NCBI GenBank assembly: GCA_039801465.1
Contig: JBDRUT010000001.1
Location: forward strand, 88,626 to 152,625
From: JAOABV01 sp039801465
Lineage (GTDB): Bacteria; Hydrothermota; Tepidihabitantia; Tepidihabitantales; CAIPLT01
Direction: 5' to 3'
Length of the DNA: 64,000 nucleotides
Shown here: one piece after another, positions 56,362-64,000 of the stretch
Layout: each line of letters begins with the position of its first letter
Position numbering within the stretch: the stretch's first letter is position 1
The notes under the pieces: model-generated
What the model was told of the DNA's origin: nothing
What the model saw: the letters and a program-made list of their open reading frames with translations, nothing else
The model's database searches: none
Program-made: the position numbers and the translations under genes

Positions 56362-56735
56362 CTGATTTAACTATTTGGCAACCTAATCGATGAAACCTAT
56401 GATTTGAGAAATGGTTAGACAAATGATTGGTTAATTCGCAGGCCAGAAAATTTTAACCTTAAAGACAAAATTGGCAATAAAAAATATAAGGAAATAGATG
56501 GATTTAACCACACAACTAATCGCTATTTACGAGACTCAAAAATTGACATCAGGCGCTCCTAAAGACTAAACTTCTAAGGCAGAGGAGGGGACTATACCCC
56601 TGTGTTGGCAATTTTCGCATTTAATTCTTTGAGAATCAATCTGATACATTAAAAATCAATGAGTTTTCAACTTATATTGCCAATATAAGTTTGCTCAAGA
56701 TGAGAAACTTTTAAGTATACACCAATCAATATGTT
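56362..56735. repeat. Dispersed ~370-bp degenerate repeat, copy 2
   Basis: Second copy of the element at 7712-8081. The right-hand third (56577-56693, GGGGACTATACCCCTGTGT to GCCAATATAAG) differs from copy 1 at only a few positions; the left part has frame-breaking changes relative to the coding-like remnant of copy 1. The segment 56183-56361 upstream of it shows nothing. Confidence 0.8.
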
Positions 56736-56740
56736 TTTAA

Positions 56741-56940
56741 GTTAAATACCAATATAACTAGTTAAATACCAACATAGCTAGTTAAATACCAATATAACTA
56801 GTTGAATACCAATATAGCTAGTTAAATACCAACATAGCTAGTTAAATACCAATATAGCCAGTTAAATACCAATACAGCCAGTTAAATACCAATATAACCA
56901 GTTAAATACCAATACAGCTAGTTAAATACCAATATAACAA
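56741..56940. repeat. Ten 20-bp tandem repeats
   Basis: Ten uninterrupted units of GTTAAATACCAATATAGCTA with one to three variable bases (TATA/CATA, GCTA/ACTA/GCCA) and an exact 20-bp period. The unit length is not a multiple of three, and each unit carries stops in the forward frames (TAA), so it is not coding. It directly follows repeat copy 2. Confidence 0.97.
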
Positions 56941-57020
56941 CCGCGAAATTTTTAAGTATTCACTTTAATGGAAGGAATTTTACAAAAATAAACTTCTATT
57001 TTTTACTCTTTTCTTGAGTT

Positions 57021-57103
57021 TGATATATCTTATTTTCTCTGATATATCTTATTTTCTCTGATATATCTATTTTCTCTGATATATCTATTTTCTCTGTTAT
57101 CTG
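57021..57103. repeat. 18-19 bp tandem repeats
   Basis: Four units of TGATATATCT(TA)TTTTCTC with periods 19, 19, 18 and 18, starting at 57021, 57040, 57059 and 57077, and a partial unit at 57095. Confidence 0.9.
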
Positions 57104-57141
57104 CAGAAAAAAATGTCTTTCATTAAAATAGAATTGTTGTG

Positions 57142-57169
57142 TTGACAATTAAAAAATAGATAGTAATAT
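57142..57169 (+). promoter_or_regulatory. Probable promoter of the glycosyltransferase/methyltransferase pair
   Basis: TTGACA (57142-57147), 16 bp, TAATAT (57164-57169); predicted start lies a few nt before ATG 57183, again giving a very short leader. Confidence 0.6.
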
Positions 57170-57182
57170 AAAATCAACATAT

Positions 57183-58331
57183 ATGAAAATCTTACTCGTT
57201 TCATCCGCTTTCTTACCATATCCATCGGGAATTTCTGAGCATGTCTTTTATTTAGCCCAAGAACTGGTAAATTTAGGACATCAGGTAAAAGTTTTGACAA
57301 CCGAATATCCTCATTACTGGAATGATTGGGAAGATAGCAGGTCTCAATTTGAAATTATTAGATATGGTAAAGTCATCTTTTTGCCTCTTAACAAATCCTT
57401 TGCAACTTTTCCTTGGGGAACAGATATTCCGTTTCGAGTAAAACAATTATTAAAAACGGAGAATTTTGATATTATACATCTTCATGGTTGTTATCCTCCG
57501 GAGATTGGATTTTGGGCTTTACATTTTTCCCGGACAGTAAATTGTGTTACTTTTCACACAGTTGGTTTTCGCAAAAGTATTTTTCTTAAATTGGGTGCTT
57601 TACTGTTTACTCGGTATGCGAAAAAGTTACATGGTAAAATCGCGGTTTCTCAAATTGCGCAAGCCTGGGCTGAACCGTATATTAAAGGTACTTATCGGAT
57701 AATTCCAAATGGAGTTGATTGCAACCGATTTTCACCTGATGTATTACCAATAAAAAAAACTAATCAAGATACACCGGTAATTCTTTTTGTTGGTCGATTA
57801 GAACCAAGAAAAGGAATCTTGGTTGCAATACAGGCTTTTAAGAGAATTCAAGCAAACTTTCCTCACGCCAAACTGTTTATTGTTGGTAAAGGTCCTTTAG
57901 AGCAGACCGTTCAGGATTTAGTTGCAATGCTGAAATTAAAAGACCACTGTCAGTTTTTCGGTTATGTCTCAAGAGAAGAACTACCTCGATATTATGCATC
58001 AGCCGATGTTTATCTTTCTCCGGCATTAGGTGGTGAAGCCCAAGGCATTGTCTTATTAGAAGCAATGGCTTGCGCAAAACCGGTTGTGGCTTCTAATATC
58101 GCCGGCTATCGAGAAGTGATTGAACATAGCAAAAATGGTCTTTTAGCCGAACCTAATTCAGCAGATGATTTTGCCCAAAAAGTCAAATTAATTTTAAGCA
58201 ATCCGGATCTAAAACACTCTTTACAACGGAATGCTCGAATTCGTGCTCAAGAATACGCCTGGCCCAATATTGTCAAAAAAATTGAAGCCTATTATCAAGA
58301 GTTGATTAGCAGTTATGCAATCCGAGCATAA
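57183..58331 (+). CDS. Glycosyltransferase family 4
   Basis: 382 residues. GISEHVFYLAQELVNLGHQV opens the acceptor half, IHLHGCYPPEIGFW and IPNGVDCNRFSPD follow, and the donor half has ILFVGRLEPRKGILVAIQAF, PRYYASADVYLSPA and EAQGIVLLEAMACAKPVVASN (EX7E). It resembles PimA/GumH-type enzymes that act on lipid-linked acceptors. Overlaps the methyltransferase gene by 17 bp, so both probably modify the same glycan or glycolipid. Confidence 0.92.
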   Translation: MKILLVSSAFLPYPSGISEHVFYLAQELVNLGHQVKVLTTEYPHYWNDWEDSRSQFEIIRYGKVIFLPLNKSFATFPWGTDIPFRVKQLLKTENFDIIHLHGCYPPEIGFWALHFSRTVNCVTFHTVGFRKSIFLKLGALLFTRYAKKLHGKIAVSQIAQAWAEPYIKGTYRIIPNGVDCNRFSPDVLPIKKTNQDTPVILFVGRLEPRKGILVAIQAFKRIQANFPHAKLFIVGKGPLEQTVQDLVAMLKLKDHCQFFGYVSREELPRYYASADVYLSPALGGEAQGIVLLEAMACAKPVVASNIAGYREVIEHSKNGLLAEPNSADDFAQKVKLILSNPDLKHSLQRNARIRAQEYAWPNIVKKIEAYYQELISSYAIRA

Positions 58332-58950
58332 ATATTCAAGTCAATATTACCATCATATTGAAAACGGTTATTATCCGTTTTCCTTTCTGCGTGATAAAGT
58401 GATAATTGGTTTTATCAAAAAACTTCTGCCGCAGGGTAAAAGAATCCTTGAGGTTGGTTGTGGCACAGGTAAACTATTGTCACAAATTGAAAACGATTAC
58501 GAAACTTATGGAATAGATATTTCTTCTTTTGCTATCACTGTTGCTCAATCTCGAGCCCGTGCCACGATTTTTCAGGTTGCCTCAATTGAAGATAAGATCT
58601 TCTCTCCGGGCTCTTTTGATGGTATTATTGCAATTAATGTCCTTGAGCACTTAAAAAACCCTAAACTCGCTTTAGAAAGAATTCATCAAATGTTATCTCC
58701 TGCTGGTTATTTATTTCTTCATCTTCCGATTGCATCTAATGCGTTTAGCCGACTATTACAAAAATATTTCTATCCAGATGATTCTCATGTTTTTATCCCT
58801 TCATTAAAAAAATTAAAGACCCTATTAAAAGATACTAACTTTTCTTTTATTCATGAGCGGTCAGGAACAACGATATTTTTACCTGTTTCATTTCCGCTTT
58901 GGCTTAAATTCACGCCTTGCTATTTTGGCGTTTACAAGAAATCTACTTAA
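58315..58950 (+). CDS. SAM-dependent class I methyltransferase
   Basis: 211 residues. SAM-binding motif I is ILEVGCGTGKLLSQI (residues about 44-58), an acidic end of strand 2 is in TYGIDISS, and motif IV is FDGIIAINVLEHLKNP with the LEHL typical of the Methyltransf_11/23 group. Substrate unknown; coupling with the upstream glycosyltransferase suggests a sugar or lipid carrier. Confidence 0.9.
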   Translation: MQSEHKYSSQYYHHIENGYYPFSFLRDKVIIGFIKKLLPQGKRILEVGCGTGKLLSQIENDYETYGIDISSFAITVAQSRARATIFQVASIEDKIFSPGSFDGIIAINVLEHLKNPKLALERIHQMLSPAGYLFLHLPIASNAFSRLLQKYFYPDDSHVFIPSLKKLKTLLKDTNFSFIHERSGTTIFLPVSFPLWLKFTPCYFGVYKKST

Positions 58951-59261
58951 CAAAATAGCCAAATCGAAGTATAGAAGATAATCTAAATTAAAACATTATA
59001 AAATTCGGCTTAATTTCAATCTGTGTATTATTAAAAACTGACCTATTTTGTGCTTTGGAAATGTCTTGATACAATAATATTTCCAATTATTTCAGTAAAA
59101 CTCACAAATCGAACTTATTGAGACTCAATTCGGCTTTATTTTATACTGTCAATTTCTATTTCGCTAAAGGCCGAAAACTTTAAAAATAAATTCAGGAGGA
59201 ATTGTTACGGATAATCCTTTGTTATTTTATGAAAGTTCGGGAAAAATAACACTGAAAACAC

Positions 59262-59370
59262 TAAAGATAGAAATAGGGTTCGAGGGTGACAAATTTTAAA
59301 AGTTCAAAGGCTCAAAGGTAAAATGTATTATTCTTTTTGAATTTTGAATTTACGCTCAGTATAACAGAGC
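59262..59370. repeat. Dispersed intergenic repeat, partner of 52836-52945
   Basis: Inverted relative to the copy upstream of the histidine kinase. The rest of 58951-59261 is AT-rich with no gene seen. Confidence 0.75.
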
Positions 59371-59405
59371 AACGAGCCTTAGAAGACAAAATAAAATTCA
59401 GTAAC

Positions 59406-59480
59406 CCATCCGATACAGATCTTTATTAATAATTAATAAATAGTAGACTACTTCGGTCAATCGCGAAAATTGACTTTGCC
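59406..59480. repeat. Single unit of the CATCCGATACG repeat family
   Basis: CATCCGATAC at 59407 followed by AT-rich sequence, then CTTCGGTCAATCGCGAAAAT and TGACTTTGC: the same start and end as the array at 46049-46254. It sits 20 bp behind the stop of the MuiA-like gene. Confidence 0.75.
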
Positions 59481-59502
59481 GTGTTCTCTTGAAATTATTA
59501 GT

Positions 59503-61068
59503 TTAGTAAAGTCCGGTGACTATTTTCCCTTTGGGATATTCAACATAATAGTGGAGATTGATGACCAACTTTTGTTGCGGTGATAGTTTGGGCCGCCAAG
59601 TAAAAGTGCCTAAATTTTTATCTTGTTCATAGCCTGATGGTTCAATTTTTATAACTTTTACTTCGACATCCTTGTGCTGAGAGATGGGAATTTGTTCAAT
59701 AAGTTTTATCTCAATCTCTCGCGGTCGCAAATTCTCAACGGTTGTCTTATAGATAAATTCTTTACGCTCTCTTTTACCTAAAAAGCCAGTGGAAGATACA
59801 AAAGTCTTAACCAATTCTCGTTTGACTTTAATCCGCTCATCAGTTCCAAAACTGATTTCGGTTGATTCTTCGGGAGCAATGGTTGGAATATAAGTTCTGC
59901 CGGTAAATTCGCCACCAACATAAGTGTTGGCTTCACCACGCAGAAAAATATAATCGCTGACATTTTTCGTTTTGCCTTTCAAGTAAGCAATCTCTTGGCT
60001 CTTGGGAAAAGCATAATATTCAAATTCTGCAGGAAATTTTGCTTGGTAAAGAGGAAACTTTTTTGCCGGCTCACCACTTTTTAATGAGATGCGTCCAGGA
60101 ATCACATACTGTAAAGATATGCCGGTCTCAATTCTCGGAACTTCAATATCGGCTTTGGCTTGTTCTTTGGGTGCGAAGAAGGTAGTGGCTTCTTCAGCCA
60201 TTACCGCGGTCCGGGTGACAATTGGTTTTGGTTCTTCAATAGAAACAAACCACGGAGATGGTTCTGGCGCAATACCGGCTAAAGCCGGTTCGGCAGTTGA
60301 GATAATCAGTTTCGTTCGTTCCCAATCTTCAGCCGTGCGTTGACTAACTTTGGCAAAATAACTGATTTCAACATTACCGGCTGAAGGGTCAGCACGGAAT
60401 TCATAATATGGGCTCCAACTCACTGCGTAAGGAATGACATAACTTAATTCAACGAGATAAGTATCAGGAGTTTTGGCTTCAACTTCAACGGTCACTTCTT
60501 TGCGATTTTCTATTTGGGCTTGAATGTCGGATAATTCCCGTCGTAAAGCATCTAATTTTTTCGTTGCTTCTTCTTTTTCCCGAGACAATTCAATCTGTCG
60601 AGATTTTACTTGAGTTAACTCTTCAGCAACAAATGACAATGCTTGACGCCAGGCATCAGGCGAAATTTTGCCGGTGATAAGTTCTTTATTAATAATTTCC
60701 GGTGAACTTAACTTCACGGAATTGAGAAAACTCTCTTTGGCTTCAAGCACTTTCAAATTATTCTCCAGATTTCGCACCTTATCTTCAAAGAGTTTAACGC
60801 TATCTTTTAATACTTTAACTCTGCCGGTTGGTTTCTCAATATAACCGCGTCGAATTTGAACTTCACCAATTTTTAAGTTATCAGATTTAACTCGGACCGT
60901 ATTGTCATCAAGCATTCCGGTCAAGTCAGTAAATTTAATAGTTTCCGAACCGCTAACCGTAACACTTGCTTTGCGCATAATAACTGCTCGGTCAGAAAAA
61001 ACTATTACGGAATCAATTTTCGATTCGACATTGATAGTTGATAGAATTAGTAACCATAAAAGAAACAT
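59503..61068 (-). CDS. MuiA-type (DUF4140/DUF4139) protein, exported
   Basis: 521 residues. Short signal-like N-terminus, DUF4140 domain (about 15-115, VIVFSDRAVIMRKASVTV, LTGMLDDNTVRV), a coiled coil (about 70-205), and a DUF4139 beta-rich domain (about 215-520) with VELSYVIPYAVSWSPYYEFR, VSQRTAEDWE and FTWRPKLSPQQKLVINLHY. The family was named for inhibition of mucoid capsule in a pathogen, but molecular function is unknown. A good ribosome site (AGGAGGAACC) precedes ATG 61068. A 99-bp fragment of a near-identical gene lies at 24855. Confidence 0.92.
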   Translation of the reverse strand: MFLLWLLILSTINVESKIDSVIVFSDRAVIMRKASVTVSGSETIKFTDLTGMLDDNTVRVKSDNLKIGEVQIRRGYIEKPTGRVKVLKDSVKLFEDKVRNLENNLKVLEAKESFLNSVKLSSPEIINKELITGKISPDAWRQALSFVAEELTQVKSRQIELSREKEEATKKLDALRRELSDIQAQIENRKEVTVEVEAKTPDTYLVELSYVIPYAVSWSPYYEFRADPSAGNVEISYFAKVSQRTAEDWERTKLIISTAEPALAGIAPEPSPWFVSIEEPKPIVTRTAVMAEEATTFFAPKEQAKADIEVPRIETGISLQYVIPGRISLKSGEPAKKFPLYQAKFPAEFEYYAFPKSQEIAYLKGKTKNVSDYIFLRGEANTYVGGEFTGRTYIPTIAPEESTEISFGTDERIKVKRELVKTFVSSTGFLGKRERKEFIYKTTVENLRPREIEIKLIEQIPISQHKDVEVKVIKIEPSGYEQDKNLGTFTWRPKLSPQQKLVINLHYYVEYPKGKIVTGLY

Positions 61069-61134
61069 TGGTTCCTCCTATCGCAATAGTTGCTTTTCAG
61101 TGATAGAATATTATATGATTAATATTATAGAATG

Positions 61135-62208
61135 TCAATCCGCAATCCGGTTTTCAATTATTCCGCCGCCAAGGACAATATCATTATCATAAAAAACTGC
61201 TGATTGACCTGGAGTGATTGCCCATTGCGGTTCATTAAATTCAACACAAACCTTATTTTTATCTATTGGCGTGATTTCAGCATCAGCCGGGATATGTGTA
61301 TATCTTATCTTGACTTTGGCTTTGATTGGTCGATTTATTTTATCAATACTAATAAAGTTGATATTACTTACAATTAGTTTTTTACCATATACATCTTTGT
61401 TGGGCCCGACGACAATTATGTTATGCTCGGGTTCAATCCTAATTACATACAATGGTTCTTTTGATGCAATACCAATGCGTTTTCTTTGACCAATCGTATA
61501 ATAGATAATTCCGGGATGTTTGCCAATTACTTTTCCTTGAGCATTAACGATTTCTCCCGGCACTGGTTTGATTTGATAATTTTCCATTAGAAATTTAGGA
61601 TAATTATTATCCGGAATAAAGCAGACTTCTTGACTTTCCTTTTTGTTCGCTACGGGCAACTTAAATTGTTGTGCTAATTTTCGGATTTCGGTTTTCTTAA
61701 AATTGCCTAAGGGTAAGATTGTCTGAGATAATTCTCTTTGACTTAATGTATAAAGCACATAGGATTGGTCTTTGGTCTCATCAATTCCTTTTTTTAATAA
61801 CCAGCGGTTTTTCGTCTGATCGTATTCGAGTCTTGCATAATGACCAGTAGCGATTTTAGTTGCATTAAGTTCTTTTGCCTTTATCCGTAAGAGATGGAAT
61901 TTAATAAACTGATTGCAACGAATGCAGGGATTTGGTGTTCTACCTTTGAGATATTCCGTACAAAAATTATCAATCACTTTTTTCTTAAAGATTTCTCTAA
62001 AGTCAATCGGATAAAAGGGAATTTTGAGTTGGGCGCAAACTCTTTGAGCATCAGCAATTGCTTGATAACCGCAACAACTGCGAACAGTTCCGACATCCCA
62101 GATACGCATAGTAATCCCAATAACATCATAGCCCGCTTCTTTTAATAGTGCTGCGGCGACTGAAGAGTCAACCCCACCGCTCATTGCAACGACAACTCTT
62201 TCAGGCAT
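61135..62208 (-). CDS. mnmA: tRNA-specific 2-thiouridylase
   Basis: Thiolates U34 of Glu, Gln and Lys tRNAs. PP-loop SGGVDSSVAAALL (residues 10-22) activates the uridine with ATP; the catalytic cysteines are in RTPNPCIRCNQFIKF and SQEVCFIPD; then IGQRKRIGI and a C-terminal beta domain with FNEPQWAITPGQSAVFYD. 357 residues, standard. No cysteine desulfurase gene is adjacent. 66 bp separate it from the MuiA-like gene downstream. Confidence 0.97.
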   Translation of the reverse strand: MPERVVVAMSGGVDSSVAAALLKEAGYDVIGITMRIWDVGTVRSCCGYQAIADAQRVCAQLKIPFYPIDFREIFKKKVIDNFCTEYLKGRTPNPCIRCNQFIKFHLLRIKAKELNATKIATGHYARLEYDQTKNRWLLKKGIDETKDQSYVLYTLSQRELSQTILPLGNFKKTEIRKLAQQFKLPVANKKESQEVCFIPDNNYPKFLMENYQIKPVPGEIVNAQGKVIGKHPGIIYYTIGQRKRIGIASKEPLYVIRIEPEHNIIVVGPNKDVYGKKLIVSNINFISIDKINRPIKAKVKIRYTHIPADAEITPIDKNKVCVEFNEPQWAITPGQSAVFYDNDIVLGGGIIENRIAD

Positions 62209-62264
62209 TAATCTATCATAAATGAGTTATCTTTTGTCGTCAAGTTTTAAGCCAATCTCTTGGT

Positions 62265-62291
62265 AAAAAAAGGGCGGTCATTTGACCGCCC
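62265..62291 (-). terminator. Intrinsic terminator of the repeat-rich surface protein gene
   Basis: Minus strand: GGGCGGTCA, 2-nt loop, TGACCGCCC (62291-62272), followed by seven T. Lies 22 bp after the stop at 62313. Confidence 0.92.
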
Positions 62292-62312
62292 TGATTTTAG
62301 GTTGTTTATCGC

Positions 62313-64000
62313 CTATTGAATAACAACCTTAATTTTGTTTTGATAATTTTCCGTCTTAAATCTTAAGAAGTAGATACCTTTGGCTAAATTCATACCGGTG
62401 AGATTCGTTGTATAAGTGCCGGCATTAAGATAACCGTCATTGAGGATTCTAACCAGTCTACCAGTCGCATCATAGAGATTAAGTGAGACATTGCCAGAAA
62501 TTGAAATTGTGTAACGAATAGTAGCAACTCTTGTAAACGGATTAGGGGCGACGGTAATAGATGGCATCAGGGTGGTTAATGAATTATTGGACATTGCAGA
62601 GAAGTTCGTCTGCGGTTGTGGCGTAACTGTCATAGTTGAGATTGTCGTAACCAGATACCAGAGTTGATTATTGTTGAGTTTATCCAATACATTCTTTATA
62701 TGTTCTTGCGTTGCACGGTATGGTGAACCTGAAAGACCTGAACCGAGACTCCATCGGGCTAATGCGGAATCAATGATTGCGCCGATTGTCCAGTTTTCGT
62801 TTGGCTCATATACCATATCACCATCATCAACCCAGACTTCTTGAAGGACATCAAGATAACCATGACGGACATTAAGAATAGTTGCGAGAAGTTGTGCGGC
62901 AAGCATATATCTCATATCAACAGCATTAGCATCAAGCAGGAAATTGTTGACTTGTCGTTTGAAGGTATTGAGATTGAGCGTATCAAATGGTCGGGCATTA
63001 TTTCTTTCTTTAGGATATTTTGGGCCATAGATGTAAGGTTCCAGAAAATAGACATATTTTGCATCGTCAAGAGTAAGTATTGGTTGTCCACCATTTTTGG
63101 CTGACCAGAAACCGATTGATTTTCCATTGGTGCCTCGGGTCATCTTTTGATAATTAGCAGTTACAGTCTTTGACATATCCATTAATACCGTGGTTGATGT
63201 TGAATACGGGTCAGAGATTTCTGTCATGTCATCAGTGGTCCAACCAGCAAAGAACCAGCGATAAAGCGAGCTATCAACATATGCCGGCGCACTGATTGGT
63301 GCAAATGAATCTAAATCATACCAACCTTCGCCAGTCAGGGTTGTTAAATCAAGCGGATTAGTGACTAAAGTTAGATAGACTTGAGTTGCAGTAGTTGTGT
63401 CCCAAGTTGCAATTGCGGTCTTAGGACCGTCCATATAAATTGGGTCTGAAGGCGAAGTTGAACCAGTCGCATCACCGGTCCAGCCGGCAAAGACAAAGGT
63501 TGTGTCCGCATTACCGGGAACAGATAAAGGTGATACCTCAGCATAAGCATCAGTGTTCTCATCATACCAGTCTTCACCAGCGGTTGTGCCGTATTCAGAA
63601 ATTACTGTCAGATAGTGTTGAGTTGTCCAATCAGCATTAGCGGTCTTTGGTTCATCCATAGTAATTGGGTCAGAAGTTAGATTTGTGCCGCTGGCATCAC
63701 CACTCCAACCAGCAAAGACATATCTGGTGCCAGGAGTTCCATCAACAATTGAATCGGCAACACTGGCATAAGCGTCTGTATTCTCGTCATACCAGCCTTC
63801 ACCACTTGGTGTGCTGTAAGCAGAATTGACTGTTAGATAGTGTTGAGTTGTCCAATTGGCATTCGCAGTCTTTGGCCCGTCCATAGTAATTGCATTAGAA
63901 GTGGTCTTTGTGCCACTGGCATCACCGCTCCAGTAAGCGAAGACTCGTCGTGTGCCGGTTGTGCCAACAATTGAGTCGGCAACACTGGCATAAGCAGTTG
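62313..64000 (-). CDS. Secreted repeat protein with C-terminal sorting domain (5' end beyond window)
   Basis: The frame stays open through the right edge (no stop above 63884), so the first Met at 63884 is internal. The visible N-terminal part consists of ~75-residue (225-bp) repeats of the InlB-B/Flg_new kind: TTQHYLTV, GWYDENTDAYA, FVFAGWSGDASGT, SDPITMDEPKTANADW, with at least three further copies that become divergent. A unique alpha-rich region follows (about 250-400, SIGFWSAKNGGQPILTL). The end is a type A sorting domain (APNPFTRVAT, LYDATGRLVRIL, KGIYFLRFKTE). Likely a surface adhesin. Confidence 0.88.
   Translation of the reverse strand, partial: TAYASVADSIVGTTGTRRVFAYWSGDASGTKTTSNAITMDGPKTANANWTTQHYLTVNSAYSTPSGEGWYDENTDAYASVADSIVDGTPGTRYVFAGWSGDASGTNLTSDPITMDEPKTANADWTTQHYLTVISEYGTTAGEDWYDENTDAYAEVSPLSVPGNADTTFVFAGWTGDATGSTSPSDPIYMDGPKTAIATWDTTTATQVYLTLVTNPLDLTTLTGEGWYDLDSFAPISAPAYVDSSLYRWFFAGWTTDDMTEISDPYSTSTTVLMDMSKTVTANYQKMTRGTNGKSIGFWSAKNGGQPILTLDDAKYVYFLEPYIYGPKYPKERNNARPFDTLNLNTFKRQVNNFLLDANAVDMRYMLAAQLLATILNVRHGYLDVLQEVWVDDGDMVYEPNENWTIGAIIDSALARWSLGSGLSGSPYRATQEHIKNVLDKLNNNQLWYLVTTISTMTVTPQPQTNFSAMSNNSLTTLMPSITVAPNPFTRVATIRYTISISGNVSLNLYDATGRLVRILNDGYLNAGTYTTNLTGMNLAKGIYFLRFKTENYQNKIKVVIQ

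Noticed and set aside
56741..57103. CRISPR array
   Set aside because: The 20-bp and 18-19-bp units are back to back with no unique spacers and no cas genes are nearby.

Overview
The window looks like part of the chromosome of a low-GC, Gram-negative-type (two-membrane) bacterium from an uncultured lineage. Envelope evidence is a Tol-Pal-type cluster, lipobox lipoproteins, prepilins and a Wzx/Wzy-type surface polysaccharide cluster. Three very large secreted proteins end in a Por/FlgD-like C-terminal sorting domain, as seen in Bacteroidetes-Chlorobi-Fibrobacter relatives and in candidate phyla such as WOR-3 (Stahlbacteria). I favour a WOR-3-like organism, but that is inference. Promoters are easy to read: TTGACA, 16-18 bp, TATAAT or close variants.

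Layout. 1-2.3 kb: 3' part of a surface beta-propeller-type protein. 2.6-3.0: RNase P RNA with its own promoter. 3.1-7.7: rmlA-like, polA and wecB. 7.7-8.1: a copy of a dispersed degenerate repeat. 8.2-10.9 (minus): an active/inactive pair of M16 peptidases. 11.2-15.4: smpB, amidase, murI, rph, rluD-type synthase. 15.4-16.1 (minus): prepilin. 16.3-20.3 (minus): a 5S/23S unit with its own promoters, an antitermination-type leader and a frameshifted four-helix-bundle gene between 23S and 5S; no 16S is present. 20.5-23.6 (minus): adhesin/kelch surface protein. 23.8: tRNA-Asp. 24-28.6: an unknown membrane protein, a gene fragment, lipA, cutA, isoaspartyl peptidase, mutM.

28.8-38.8: polysaccharide cluster with a Wzz-like protein, Wzy/ligase, Wzx flippase, four glycosyltransferases and a GH99-like enzyme. 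39-42.5 (minus): dnaE. 42.6-45.9 (minus): pal, cpoB/ybgF, tolQ, tolR and a tolA/tonB-like gene, without tolB. 45.9-47.1: repeats and an orphan consensus promoter. 47.1-52.4 (minus): an operon of an Ig-like lipoprotein, a VWA membrane protein, a COG2426 membrane protein and a serpin. 53.1-54.9: a soluble histidine kinase, a single-domain response regulator and a prepilin. 55-56.2 (minus): LarA-like protein. 56.2-57.1: several repeat arrays. 57.2-59: glycosyltransferase and methyltransferase. 59.5-62.2 (minus): MuiA/DUF4139 protein and mnmA. 62.3-64 (minus): 3' part of a repeat-rich surface protein.

Most unusual: every gene junction of the 47-52 kb operon carries a tandem duplication covering the end of one gene and the start of the next. 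At two junctions this has created complete short ORFs (28, 28 and 37 codons) that pair the N-terminal membrane or signal segment of the downstream protein with a new tail. Other notable points are the split rRNA operon with the frameshifted four-helix-bundle gene, several dispersed or tandem non-coding repeat families shared by distant intergenic regions, a perfect consensus promoter with no long ORF behind it, and a DNA polymerase I with Tyr in the O-helix and no proofreading residues.
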